Shown: positions 47,521 through 63,619 of the stretch, in pieces
How the letters are laid out: every line of letters begins with the position of its first letter
Position numbering within the stretch: the stretch's first letter is position 1
Source: Protula sp. h YS-2021
Taxonomy: Eukaryota; Annelida; Polychaeta; Sabellida; Serpulidae
Direction: 5' to 3'
NCBI GenBank assembly: GCA_949752745.1
Contig: OX457024.1
Span: 112,453,414 to 112,517,413 of the forward strand
DNA: 64,000 bases
Program-made: the position numbers and the translations under genes
The notes under the pieces: generated by a model
Seen by the model: the letters and a program-made list of their open reading frames with translations, nothing else
The model's database searches: none
What the model was told of the DNA's origin: nothing

Positions 47521-50500
47521 TTATGCTACCTAGATGAAATGAAAGAAAATAAATCATTGCACGTAATGAGATATAAAATGAAACACAGTCGGTAATGTTG
47601 GTTTCTTCTTTACTTTACAACCAAGGAATCTTTTAAATTAGATAATGGTACTGCTCAGTGAATTACAATCAGTATTGCTTTGTGATGAAAATTTTATAAG
47701 TCCTTATAAGTTGTCTTAAATTTCAAGAGAGATATATGTAATTCATACTTATCATCTGATTTTAATAACAGCATGACAGGGGTAAATTTCATTCGTTTTA
47801 ACTGCGCGTACACCACAAGTGCAAATAGCAACTTTATAGATAAAAAATGCATGTATGATTAAGTGACGTGTTCGAAGGCTTCCAGAAAGAAAGGAATATT
47901 TCCGTGGTTATATTACATATAGATAAAACGATTTACGTTCCATAAATGAATGATTGCAGACAGAGATCACATTTCCGTGGTTATATTGCGCAATAGTATG
48001 GGTTGCAGATCTCATAAGTATTTAGTTACATTTGTGGATTTTCAAGGGAAGGTATTTCCATATGATTTCTCCCCCCATACCCGTGTCCTCTGATGGTTAG
48101 AGCAAACTGTAAGGTAGGTATAAGCTATGATATAGCCCAAAGTACAAGCTATTGATCTTTTCACTACCGACAAAGAGTGAGTTGCATCTTAGGTGCTAGG
48201 CTGACCATCAAATATCTGATTGGGAATGCTTATCTCCCACTTGCCATTAAGTTGTTTTCACTTTATAAATGTCAGTTTTGATTTCCTTGACTCCATAGAA
48301 ATGAAACAACATGCAAAAAATGATCCATCCATTTGTTAAAGACTGTTACGATATAACGTTACAGTAATGTTTATGACGTTATTATAATTTATTAATTACA
48401 GTAAATATTTTAACATTTGATCAACGTCTGGTTTTCGATGCTCATTGAAGTCGACATGGCACGGGGATTCGAAAATGATGTACTCAACAAATGACCATTG
48501 CTCAAAACACCATTGAGTATATAACCACCGGCAATATAAAAACCATCGAAATAAAAAATGACCATTTGACCATCAAGTATTTTTACCTGATTTTTATTTT
48601 GGCTTGCAGTGAGGAGGTGTTCAAATTTTTCACAGGATGGTCTTTTTTCTGCAGTTTTGCAGGGTGAGGGGGAGGGCTCCACCCATCAGCTTCACAACGT
48701 CTACCTACCGTCACAGGCATAAGGATTAGTATTCATCATTAGTATTCATTAGTATCATTAGTATTCATCATTTCGCCAGTCATTACCAGTACCTGGCTTT
48801 AATTTTTTTATGAGCGTTAATATTTTTATTTTTGTTCTGAACTGGAAAGTTTTGCCACGGCTGTTTTTGATGTCTACATAAATCGACGATTTTTCAAAAT
48901 ATATCCAAGGATGGGTTTTCGAGAGTGAAAATAAGTCTACAAGTCTACAGAGTATTTTTATCGAACGCATGTTTGTATTTTTATTAATAGATATTAAATA
49001 TGTTAAGCAAGTTTTGATTATCTATGGTATCACAACCAAATTACATGCTTTTGATTTTAATTTTTCGAGGAAAATCAACGTTTACACGCCGTTCCTTATC
49101 CAGCCCCTCTTTAGCTCTCTGCCAAAGCCGCTGATCTTTGATCGCGATACAACTAGATTCAATGTTTCGATTCGGAATCTTGATATGACTATTAAAACAG
49201 ATTTTTAAGAATTTTGAGCTTTTAAGTATTCAGTATTTTTGTGGCTTCGAGTGTAATTTTCACTTGCTACTCGGTAGTGAAAACACTGTAGATAAATTAT
49301 GTATTTGTACAGTCAATTGGGAAGGGAGATAAAACCCGGTTAATTCGCTATTCAACGAAAATGGATAAAATGAAGTAACTGAAAAGAAAATATATGTATT
49401 GCTACACTTAAAAAACATTAATATCGAAACCACGAAGTTCAACGTTATGTAAAATGATACCCTTTCCTATATGTAAAATGTAGTTAATGTAGTAGTTATT
49501 AGTTATTTAAAAACTTTGACGCTTCCTGTAATAATGTTCAACCTGATTGATTATAGCGCACAGACCCGGGATCGAAAAAACTCCTCAAACCCCAGCAAAT
49601 AGTAACAAGCTGCATTTAGTACCTCTCGCTTTTATTATTGTCCCTGATTTATTTCCTTAATAATAATGTACTGATTCTTTCAAAACAAACAGTATAAATA
49701 CTGTATTTGCAGATAATCCAATACCTATTCTGTCTATGAGACAATAGTATTGATTTGCTGCTCATTTGGCCTTTGATACTGATCATGGTTATAAGTGACT
49801 ATAGATATCGTAGCAATGCACATGTACAAAGGCATGTTTTCATTACTGTAGGGCCCATTATTTAGGTTGTGAGGGAAGAATTTATTCTGTTTAGAACGAA
49901 ATTAAATAAATCCATTATATCAACATCGCCGATTCTTTCATATTAGTCATATGGGTTTGAAACAGTGCAAGCGGTTACCCCACTACCAAGTCTTGACATT
50001 CAGTATTCTCAGAGTCAAAAAATTAATTAATCGCAATCAAATGCGAGTGGAAGGAAATAAATGTCAAGTTGTGTTTTATGAAAAAGATGAATATTGGTTT
50101 ATGTGGAAGATACAACTTTAATCTATCATACTAAATTTATTTAGATTTTAATCACTATTGATTTTAATTAAGTATATACACTTTCTGAAAAGGGTCACTT
50201 CTTGCTTCACATATATATCATGATTTTCAAACATTTTTGTTCATACACCGACCACTCTAAAATAGTTCTAAACGCTTTCTGGTGTTTGAAGACTTCACAC
50301 TATTGATTTGATTTTATAGAACGAAACCATTGAGAGTAGTCCCAAGAGAATTTTGTAGTTCATTTATTTGGAAAAATATGATACTTGGTTGAGAGAGCTA
50401 TAACATTAATTACGCTGATGTTTCTACATTATACACAATAATTAAAAATGTTGTTCGGTTGCAAATAAATATTGTAATATGCGTCTGCAAGACAGCATAC
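47521..50500. other. Intergenic DNA upstream of the ANK-OTU gene
   Basis: No gene is supported. A tRNA-like fragment (gatggttagagca near 48098) is too short to call. Open frames at 48410-48970 and 48969-49208 lack any domain. Confidence 0.35.
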
Positions 50501-50504
50501 CTCT

Positions 50505-50870
50505 ATTTCACTTGACAGTACCTTAAATGGGCTTGGGAATGAGCGATACAACTTATACTGCGCTGGATCTAAATGCACATCACAACCTTACAGGCTGCTT
50601 AGACAAACTTCGAAGCGAAAAATGCAACTCAACCCTTTGGTAGATGTAAATGTACATCACAACCGCACAGATTGGATATCATTTTGCACTACCTAAAACG
50701 GGCTTCGGAACGAGCATTACCAGTCACCCTTGCCGTGGATTTAAATGTACACGTCAACCTTCCAGACTATATATCACATGAATTAATCCTGTCAACTGCA
50801 TGCATAGAAAAATATTTTTATATTTCAAAGAGCTTACATACTTGGTTCCGTGAATACCAAGATTTATAAG
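50505..50870 (+). repeat. Three diverged ~110-bp units, possibly old coding
   Basis: Segments with ggatctaaatgcacatcacaacc, gatgtaaatgtacatcacaacc and ggatttaaatgtacacgtcaacc recur at 50569, 50642 and 50736. The third sits in a short frame (50672-50869). Not recognised. Confidence 0.4.
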
Positions 50871-51895
50871 CAGATATTAATGGATCAGTTCCTCTCATTT
50901 CAAATGGAGTTTCTTTAGAAATATTGAAACAATGTGTTGCTAATTTAAATAGACTAACAAAGATTATTATTTTTGCACAGCCTTATTTTAGAGTATGAGA
51001 CAGGCTGATCTATCTGGGTAGGTCTCAAAACACTCAAAGGACTCCTCTCAGCTTTATCTTAATGTGAGCTTCATATTAAGTCGACATTACTTTAGTGCTT
51101 TGGCTGTTTTAAATTTTTAGAGTGTTTTGTTTTGTCCAAGCAATAAGACCCAATTAAGAACAATTCGGGAGGAAACTTATTATTTGTTATAAGAACGCAA
51201 ATAACAAATAACCTCGTAATTACGATCTAGGTGCTTATTGGATGATACTAAGACATTTTGTTCTCTTATTGAATTCAGACAGTAACCCCTTTTTGAGACA
51301 GTACATCCCCCTTACCTGGAGACAGTACCCACTTTTTTTTGTTGGACACAGTACGATATCCTATACAATATCCACAGCTATAAGTTTGAACGGTTGTAAC
51401 CTACCTCGTTCCATAGTGTAAACTGAAGCTAAAATTAAAAGACAACAAAAGACAACAAGTGCTTGCTGACCGGGGATGTGGGAGGGGATATCCTGCAACG
51501 TTTCCGGATTGAACAAGAAAAGAAAACATAACAGAATCATTAGTCTGTTCCCGAATTGGACAAGAAAGAGAGGCTAAAAACAAACAGGCGCATTTTCAAA
51601 CCAGTTTTATGAAATTTGCTTTCAATTGGCAAAACTGTCGGATTTTAGCAACCCCGCGATCAGAGTCTACTTGTTTCGAACTGTGTCAGCGCTTTCATAA
51701 TTAAGCATCCTAAAAGGTCTATCATATGAGATGCCTCATTGTTTTTGTCTAACTGGGACCAATCGGAAGTTAATTCCTGGCTTACCCATAGCTCTAACGA
51801 AACCGGAAACATATTTTAATCATACCCTGCCACTCTAAATCTTATTCACAAATGCATTGATAGAAACAATTCATTCAAAAATAGTCAATAATTAC

Positions 51896-54335
51896 CTGGA
51901 AGACATGTGCAGTAGATTGCATGTAAGTAATCAGGCTCACAGGTGTCCATAAGGTACCCCGATTATCGGTACTCACAGCTTGTTTGGTTGTCACACAACA
52001 CCTGCAGAATATAAAGCAACATACATGTCAAATGTATTTTCATATATATGCCTTGAAGATTAATATAGCATAAAGTATAAATAAATTTAAAAAGTTAAAG
52101 GTTTTAGTTATAAACATATACTTACCTCAATCGAAGCAAAAACAGATATAACAGAAAAAAATACATTCAACAGTACGAAACAAATTTACATGTTTTCTTG
52201 AGTTTCTGAATTATAACTTTATAAAACAAATTATTGTTGGTTATTGGAAAATATGTGTGCTTTGCTTTTAAAATCATGCAGAACTGTTTTATATTTGGCT
52301 TAGTTCTTAATCCTTGGTGTTTGTCTTTCATTTTCAAATATAGTAGACATTTGCAAAAGCAAATGTTTGACCTTGTTGTGGAGTACATAAACTTGCCTTT
52401 ATCGCTAGCCAGTCCTGTTGCTGTTTTTCTTTCACATCGTCCACAGTCCAAGGCGGGATGCGGAGCACAACAAGTATTGGAACACGATGTATAATATTTC
52501 CCATATTCGGCAGAGTCGACATATATTGTTTTATTATCTGTACAGGATAACTTAATGAAGTCATTTCCGCAGCCAAATCTATCGAATTGATCTGAAAAAT
52601 TACAGTATACAGCTCAGTGATCTTTTTAGTGTAATAAAATTAACAGTCTTTTAATCATACTGTAACTATAACGCTGTGCAACACGCTTTATTACCAAAGA
52701 GCAGATTATTATGATACGTTAAAATGTCAATACAAACACTTATCAGGAATAATTGTATCCATTTCCCTCTCGGGCAGCGCAAGAATTTGTTGCTGTATTG
52801 CTTTTAATAGACGCATTTGGTCCTCGTGGTCCTGTAACACTTGCAGTATAAGCCTTATCTGGCTGCTCATTACAGCTAGTTGTTTACTGTGGTTTTCCTG
52901 TAACAATCAACAATAAAGAGGTGCCCAGGTCAGTTCTCACAAAGATCTATATCAAACACCTTTGAATTTTAGTAAAAGAAAGTGCACAAAGCTTTAAATA
53001 TACTTTCAACACAGTGAATCGATTTTTGATAATTCCATTTATTCATGGTTTTTACATTTACACAGTTTGATACACAGTTTGATTTTTCTTGGTATACCTG
53101 TAGCTTTGCTAAAAATGGTTAGGTCATACAGATTAAATACTATCAAATTTCTATAAAAATATTGGCTGTATTTTAACTAAACAATGATATAAGATTGCTT
53201 TGTTAAAAGAATTAATTATATACAAGGAAAGCGAACGAATTATTTTTATGTAGGCTGATTCAGATATGAAAGAGTTAAGTCGGCCTTTTTATGCATGTTT
53301 ATCAAATCTGGTTAACGATAATTTTATTGCAAGTTTGAGAAGCCTTTAAGCTCATAACATCATGTTAAGCAGTGTTTGAAATCTTTAAAGGTTTTTCTAA
53401 CATATCAATAAATTACTTCGTTCAAATTTTTAGCTACGCATGGAAAATATTTTGCTATAAACAAGAAGATGGCTTATCAATGAAAGGCTGAAATAACCCA
53501 GGAAAAAAAGTGCAGTGGTATGTTTATTAAAACACTTCAGTTTTCATTGCCTCCTCCCCCACAAATCCGTTATTTTTTAAGTTCGAATAGCAGCACAACG
53601 AATAAGATCAGCAATGGAATGGGACTGAATTGCGTAATACTATATTTGGAATGCTTCTATTTTATGTTTTATGATCCTTCATAATTCATAGCAAATATAA
53701 CGGAACTATTGGGAAGTGGTTCCATTTGGTGTACTTGGTGTACTTGGGGTTCCGATGCGATTTCATTGATTTCGCTTCCTATAGTATGAATGCTGAGTAG
53801 TATAAAAGAAGATCACACTTTAGTGTCACATCCCCTGCTGTTAGGATTGATCACCATCAATGGTTACAAAGCCCGTTTCTCTTTTTGTTTCTCTTGATGT
53901 TTTCTTTATACGTTACTTGTCATCAGTTCTTTAGGATAGGATACTGGAAGGGCAGCTGCAGATATGTGCCGAGCGTATCTACCGCACAAAACACTGCTAT
54001 TCCCTTTCTCCACGAGCTGGGGATCAGGAAATAAACAGCAGTACCATTTACACAATGCTTCCAAAATTAGCTATAGAAGATAAAATTGATTCATTCGTTT
54101 TCTCAGTTACCCAAATAGAGTTCCATATGGAACAGTGGATTCAATTTAAAATGGTGAAGACATAGGAGATTATAGCAATTAAGCTATAAATTCTCACAAA
54201 AAAAATAATTTTTGTTGCACTGTCATCAAAATCTTTGAAAACGAAGAAGTGGTATATAAGACTTACCCAGTTATTCTCAAGAGCACTTTGTGAACGAGTC
54301 AAAAACAAGATGAACAAGGCATTCAACAGCAGCAT
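51896..54335 (-). CDS. Secreted coiled-coil and SUEL/galactose-lectin-like gene, probably decaying
   Basis: Inferred exons: 54335-54267, 52897-52744, 52591-52397, 52001-51896. Exon 1 encodes a signal peptide (MLLLNALFILFLTRSQS) with donor TGG|GTAAGT. Exon 2 (phase 0) is a helix (SSQIRLILQVLQDHEDQMRL). Exon 3 reads FGCGNDFIKLSC ... IYVDSAEYGKY, like the first half of a SUEL (rhamnose/galactose-binding) lectin domain. Exon 4 holds MDTCEPDYL ... CTCLP, like the second half. Problems: the exon 2 donor reads ATAAGTG instead of GTAAGTG, the exon 3 donor is GC, and exon 4 has an in-frame TAA in the lectin-like frame and does not match exon 3 in phase. So this may be a pseudogene or a mis-read allele. 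The last exon may lie further down. Confidence 0.45.
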
Positions 54336-54556
54336 GGTCTGTACTCTTGAGTTATTTTATCGAAATATTTTGTTCTTTTGAAAGTAATAACAGGAATTTA
54401 TTTAACACTAATATTAATCAGCTTTACTTGTGGTGACCATCTGTAAATAACTGAAAGAGATAAGCGTTGTTATCATATGCACACAGCACGTGTTAGTCTG
54501 ATAACACTCAGTGTAGTCTGAGTGACTTTATGTGAAGCGTGGTAAATGACATGCTA

Positions 54557-57150
<2,594 letters not shown>

Positions 57151-57437
57151 CCTTTGGGCTGAACTCAAAACTACAAGTTGCCCTAACTACAAGAATTCAC
57201 TTGAGGACAATTATACACAACAATGTCAGGAAAAAAAATTATTTAATTGTGTTTATTTATAAAACTTCATAACAATCACAGCTCTATTAGCACTTTGACC
57301 ACTTCTCCGCCTCAAAATAATTCATGAGCAAATTTATAAAGTAGGTCGTAGAATTTGTTTTGTTTCAAGTATCAATTAGATTTTATATATGAACAAATCA
57401 ATGTCTTGTTCAAGTCTAAGTTAAATTTCAAAAATGA

Positions 57438-59545
57438 TCACAGATTTAATGATTGGATTTTATCTCCAAGAGCATCGTCAATGGTATCGAAGTCAGCTGC
57501 TTCAATTACCAGTGCTTCCATTTCTTCAAGGGAGCACAAAGATAGCAACCTTTCGCAAAGACCTTCTCGTGTATGTCTAGCTTTGTCTATGCCGTCTAGA
57601 TAGGACTTATAAGATAACCAGGTGGCCGAAATATTTTCCTCGCCAAGGCATTCGCGAGCATAGGTTAATGCCATTTCCGCATATAGCAGAGCAAACTGAA
57701 AAGACGATTTGCATCTTCGCTCTTTCTGGTTGATCAGAAACGCTTGTGCACTTCTGAATTTGAAACATGATATAGCAAAGAGTAGTTCCATATCTAACAG
57801 TTTCTCGTTCATTTTGAAAAGCAGACATTTGGTGCTGTTGATTGCTTTACTTGCGTTTTTGAAATCACTGAATCCAAGCACAAAACGATTCTGGCTGCCC
57901 TTTAGGTCTGGAAAATCAAGGCACAATTTTGCATATATCAACGAATATATACATATTAGTTGGCAAGTTTCAGGTGTTGTTTGATGCTCGAATATTCTAA
58001 GTTCTTCATGTAAATAACGGTGCAAATTAGCTAATGCTGCTGTACGTTGTTGCTGAATACTGCAGCCACGCAGTTTAGGGGCGTAATCATACTGTGTTCT
58101 TAAAAGTTTTATAATTGCTCCCTGTGTCAAGGCTGGTCCTTCATTAAAACCAACTGTTTTTATATCCCTAGAACATTTTGTTATGAGCTTTGTTTCATAC
58201 AAAGAGTGAGCACTTGAACGTTTTTCGTAAAAGGTGACATCAGATAAGTACTTTAATTCAGTCGATAGCCAAGTATGGTCACATTCAGAAGATCTGGATT
58301 TTGCTTTGGGTTTGTTGTCATCCAGCTGCATATAGGGCTGTATCGACTCATCATCCATACTCTTTGCTTGTTGAAGCAGCTTGGCATGGGCTCCCTCTGG
58401 TGAAATATCTACCACAAACTCTAAAAATTTCATGATGTCTTGTTTGGCATTGTAAACAGAACGCTTTCCAAGCATTGCGCCGTAACCAAGAAATACTTTT
58501 GTGTCATAAAGATCAGCAATACTTATAAACCAACCCAGTTGGCGCTTGTTTCTTAGCATACTTAATTGTGCCGATCTATAAAAAAGACACCCCAAGTCAA
58601 GCAAAAAATGTAATTTAAACAAGTAGTCCATGTCATTTGGCGAATAGTCATACATACTGCCTTGGATTAAGTTCTGAGCATTCAAGAATCGGTCTATTGA
58701 AATATAACTCAGAAAGTTGTGCTCCAAGTAAGGAAAATCAAGATTTAACATTGCCATTTTGCCGATTTAATTGTGCTTAGTAGACTGGTCAACAACGAGA
58801 TTTCCATCTACAATGCAAGCACCATATTTCTGTTGTTCCTCTATACCTTCACGGATCAGTTTTAATCTTAATTTTGGCCCTCTGAATCGTGATTTATCTT
58901 GCAGTTTGGATAACGTATTTGTTGCCTTGATGTAGTAAGCAAGCAATCGGTATGCATGATTTCCTTCTTTGTTAAATAACATTATATCCAACATTTGCAT
59001 TTCTTCGTCTGCTTTTTCAAAACTCTTCATTTTTCCGTAAGTTGCATAACGAATGCCATAAAGAGCTATCATTAAACCGTACGCAATGTCATTGTTATTA
59101 ATTTCATGTATCACTGCTTTAGCCTTTTCACAAGTTGATAATGTTTTGTCCCATTTTCCTCCGTAATACAAAGCATTTGCTTTATCCAATAAAACCGACC
59201 TTGTATATCTGGTCTATTCACCATTTCGGCGCGATTAATATATGTCTGTATTGATCTACAGAGCGCATTGAAACGCTGTTCTGTTTCATACACATTCAAT
59301 TCCTGCATAATAAATAACCGAAATTTTGTTACTTGTTCTCCAAATTGCAACGGTTTACTTGCAGGTCGTTGTGGGAAAACAAGAGGTGTGCAGTACTGTA
59401 CAATCACGTTGTTAGATTTGAGACAGCAGTAATTAGTTTCTTGTTTGTCTTCATATTTACTTATCTCTGCAATTTCAGGATCAGATTCGGTGGTAACAGA
59501 TACTTCACTGTCAGGTATTGCGTCATTATCCGAGCTTGAACTCAT
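57438..59545 (-). pseudogene. Intronless helical protein gene with a frameshift and a stop
   Basis: Three minus-strand frames form one protein-like path of about 700 residues: 59545-59111 (starts MSSSSDNDAIPDSE), 59189-58767 and 58757-57438. A one-base shift separates the first two near 59190; a TAA at 58767-58769 separates the last two, which share a frame. The product is rich in helices with paired aromatic/Leu positions (NALYYGGKWDKTLSTCEKAK), suggesting TPR-like repeats. No intron is seen in 2.1 kb, so it may be a retrocopy. Not recognised. Confidence 0.5.
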
Positions 59546-61359
59546 ATTTTGTCACTGAAGCTCTCATAAGAATTTTCAGAAAGATACAACTAAGTGTGAG
59601 CAATATTTTAAATTATAAATGATTTGCTTCCAATTTATGGTAGTAACATTATGTACAGCATATGATATCTCTTTTACCTGTATTTTCCTAGATCGAATTC
59701 AATATAGTCACTCAAGTGCCACTTGTGCTATATATGGAAACTACCTGTATTGTTTGGATATATAAAAACTGAATCGGTCAATAAGTATACATTTCCTTAT
59801 AAATCAGCAAATATTTACATAACAAATAGCCAGATCTAAACGATAAAGACTAGAAGACTGGTAGACAAAATGATTGACAGACGTATAGATAAATAAGCCA
59901 GCATAAATACATCATGACACGTACCGCAATACAAGTTGTTTATATTGTTTTCGTGATCTATAATCAGAGCCATTGGATTTGCATAGCTGAGGCAATGGGC
60001 GTGAAAGTCAAAACATTGCTTGCTACCCATGATCTGATTCAAACTAAGGACCACCAGGGATTTCCAAGTTAACGCTGTATCCAACTAAGCTGACCATCCC
60101 CTTTATATTACTATATTGTTTAAAGCTGTGTATAAGTGTCTCCTGTTTTCTTTGTGATAATTTATTGTTATACGTGAGAGAATTATTGTATAGAGGTATC
60201 ATCTTTATTTAGTAATACTTGCCCCAGGTGACGTTTTAGATCGGTAACTGAAATTGTAAATTAGGGTTAGGTATGGATTTGAGGTGAGACATGAGTAGTG
60301 ATAGTCACCAAAATTATTGAGGATTTTTCAAGAGCTTTTAAAAAAGGATATGAAATCTTCAAATGAAAGGATTTTTTTTCATATTCTTTGGCTATTGAAA
60401 AAGTATATTTTAAAAAATAAGTACACCACTTGATGACTTGATTCCAAGCAAGGTGGCCTTTAACAATGTTTTATTTAATTTAATTTCTTAGGTTATATTT
60501 TCTCAAACAGAGCTATGAAAGGTGATGGCAACCTATAAACTCTAGAAGAATGTTGGTCTTTTCTGTTAATGTCAACATCAAACAACCGATACACCTGTAG
60601 TTTTTACTTTAATCTAAAAAGATAAGAGTCAAAATATAAAACCAAAATTATTTAATTTTGAAAGGTAAGATACCAGGGTAATATGCTGTTGTTTTGCAAA
60701 TCTAACCCAAACACGCAGTACCATCACCTTTGTATGATCGAAATTGAGAAATAAGATTGATCCTGAAATTCTGTCTCGTAACGTTGTGGTTACGAGTCGA
60801 AAGAGTGTTAACTAAATATCCAAGTTTCCGATTGCCATTTCATACGTTGTACGTAGCTGATATAGAACAGCGGAAAATTTCAGCTGTATATGCGAAACAA
60901 AAATAATCGATTCAAAAACTAGCATAGACACCAAATATCCTTCTTCCAAATGTTTAAAATGCATAAAACACTAAAATTTGTAGCAAAATGTATATCAATG
61001 GTATCAATACACTGCACAAAACTTTCGAAATATATGAAGAGCATACTGAATACTAAATTTGTACTAAAATGTACAAATCTGGTTACAATACCAACTTTGT
61101 ACGTACACTGTTCCTCATTTAAGAGATAGCACAATTACAATATTTGCCATACTTTTTATATAATTAACATCAAAAGCTATAAGGTATGACAGGGTAGGGC
61201 AAAGGGCTTCGTGTCGCATATAACATTATAACGGATTTCTCGAGAATGGACAGCTTCGCACTTGACCTTGTAACGACATTATCATTACGTGATCGTTACG
61301 TCACGCTAATCTGATTATAACGTCACTGAACAGAACTGACCTTTGCTCTATCCCCCTCA

Positions 61360-61370
<11 letters not shown>
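59546..61370. other. AT-rich intergenic DNA
   Basis: No gene or repeat is supported; short frames lack domains. Confidence 0.4.

Positions 61371-61450
<80 letters not shown>
61371..61450. repeat. (CA)n microsatellite
   Basis: About 40 CA units after a CT-rich stretch. Confidence 0.98.
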
Positions 61451-61452
<2 letters not shown>

Positions 61453-62083
61453 TCTCTGCTGCTCTCTCTTGATAGGTTTAAATGGGGGATGGGAGAAAGG
61501 ATGGGAGGAGTTGCAGTGGGCGTTGCTTCAGTTGCTGAGACTTGTATGACTTGTGAATGGAATTACGAAGTACAATGTAGAAATTATCAGGTTCAAAGGC
61601 AATGTCGTTTTAATCACCACGTTTAGAACTGAAATTAAAACTGATACCAGCGTGAATATGGAAATACTGTAATGATTTTTGATAGCACATTGATAACGCC
61701 TGTTGTAAAAATGTGCGGCATTTTTCAGTGGAAAACCACATAAAAACTTTTTAATAACTTCCATAACTTTTTTAGGGACAGGATTCTATAATTTTCCAGC
61801 ATGTTGTTGTAAAGTTGGTTCAGGTGACTCATTCGTGCACAAGGCCGGCTGTATTTTCTGACGTAATGGTAACAGGATTGGTTACGATGAAGAGGACTCC
61901 AGTTGTATCCAAGATAAGATCTAATATATTTCGGGACAGTACCAACACAATCACTTTTTTAGCTTTCAAAACGACCTGAATAAACTTTACGTCACGCTAG
62001 ATTTGTACACTTCTGTTTTGTCAGATTATATCAAACTTGCCCCAGTGACGATGCACAGAAATGAACACTAAATATTGCATTAC
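61451..62083. other. Intergenic DNA
   Basis: Nothing beyond ordinary sequence is seen. Confidence 0.35.
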
Positions 62084-62660
62084 CTAACCGCGTCCAGGAC
62101 TTCGCTCGCCACATTCACACGAACACCTTAGACATAAGACTACATGACTGACGAAGGCCTTGTGCAGGGAGCCCTTTTCGTTTTGCTTCACAAAAATTGC
62201 TATGTAACATCCGTACGGCATCAAAGTGCAGGGCTGTGTCTGATAGCGACAAAGAAGATATTTTCGCGCTATTTGCCTATCTGAAGCACTATTTTGCGTG
62301 TTAGTGCTATCACAGCGATAGACCATGATATGCTTTGTATTGGATTCGGACACTCGTGGAAGATCAATGATTTCACCACTGCGAGATTTATTCATGCCTG
62401 AGTTCAATACAAAGTACCCAACCCCATGATCTATTCCTATATAACAACACACACTCCAGTGTTAATGAATTCCCCTATAAAGGAATGATAAGTAAATTTT
62501 GCGTTCTCTATCAGCGTACGAAACTTCACTCGCAACATTCAACGGAACGATACAAGTATAAGCAAATGTAATTCTGGAGAAGGCTTTGCAGCGAAACCCG
62601 AGCAAAGGTCGCTGTGTAACTTACAGACGGCGTCACAGTATAGCCGAGTATCAATGAGCC
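62084..62660 (-). repeat. Two diverged copies of the 37.8-kb repeat
   Basis: On the minus strand, 62452-62084 and 62660-62500 each carry a C...TGYYATATC/TTACA...GCAAAGCCTTC-type block similar to 37860-37970. The first is open for 122 residues (with CLRCSCECGER), so these may be old exons of a repeated domain. Confidence 0.35.
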
Positions 62661-62780
62661 TTTTATTTACTAAGAGATATCACCCCGTTAAAATGATGCT
62701 GCTGTGCTGCCACCAAGTGGCAGCCAGTGATCTAGATTTTTGTACATGTAAACACAAAGGCAAAAATAGCCGACGTTTGT

Positions 62781-63302
62781 TTGAAAAAAAAAACAAAAAG
62801 TAAAGAAACTTGTGCTGCATTTGGATGCCAAAATAATTATGAATTATCCTTTTTCGCTTTCCAAAAGATCCAGCAAGATATGTTCTGTTTATTTATTAAT
62901 TTTACTAGTAATTGTAACATGACTAAAAAACATTTAAAATTCTTCTGCGATCGCAGAAGAGGTGACCTCGACTTGTTTAAAACAGAACATATGAACAGAA
63001 GGTATAGCCTGTGTTCCCGACACATTGAAAGAAGCCAGTTCATGAACGATAAACAGAATAAACTAATTTCGAATGCTACGCTAACCTTATTTGACGTACT
63101 CAACCCACCTATCTTGGTCACGCCAAAACGCCATCTTCCAAGAAAACGTGCAGCTCATACAGAATCTCGTACCTGGCAAGTCTCGATAAATTACCGGAAG
63201 AAACAATCCCGTGCTGAATATGTAGAACTGTTTAACCAATTATTTAATGCTTTCATAATAGATATAGTGCAAAAGTTCCCAGCAATGTCAGTACGCCCTT
63301 AG
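62781..63302 (+). pseudogene. THAP-domain part of a P-element-like transposase
   Basis: Frame of 173 residues. The C2CH pattern of a THAP zinc finger is visible: CAAFGC near the start, later a Phe-rich stretch, and YSLCSRHI as the C-x2-H pair, then a TLFDVLNPP end. THAP domains are the DNA-binding part of P-element transposases. The catalytic middle of such a transposase is absent, so it is treated as a remnant; a poly(A)-like stretch (62784-62800) lies at the start. Confidence 0.5.
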
Positions 63303-63436
63303 TCTAGACAGTGCACATTGGACTTTTTGAGAAAAGTCACTGTATTAAAATAACCATCAGGTAAACGTTTGCCCTGTATAAAGGTTGAAATGGAAGGTTG
63401 GAATATATAATCATTTGCAGCCTCAGATTGTTGTAG

Positions 63437-63619
63437 GTGGAGCTGAAAGAAAAGCACAACTTTAGCTCTTTGCTTACAAATAGATTAAACCAGGACTGCG
63501 CCAAAAATATATTTTCTGTTATTCGTGGTAAAGGCGGACATAGAGATAAGAAGAGCCCAGAACAATTTAGGGCGACATTTAGGGCAGTTATAGTAGATCA
63601 ACTGCTTATGACAAGTTAA
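63437..63619 (+). pseudogene. C-terminal part of a P-element-like transposase
   Basis: LLTNRLNQDCAKNIFSVIRG and then EQFRATFRAVIVDQLL match the conserved NRLNQD-E/A-N-F..IR..GG..D.P....F end of P-element/THAP9 transposases. It lies 135 bases after the THAP piece, so most of the catalytic region has been deleted. Confidence 0.65.
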
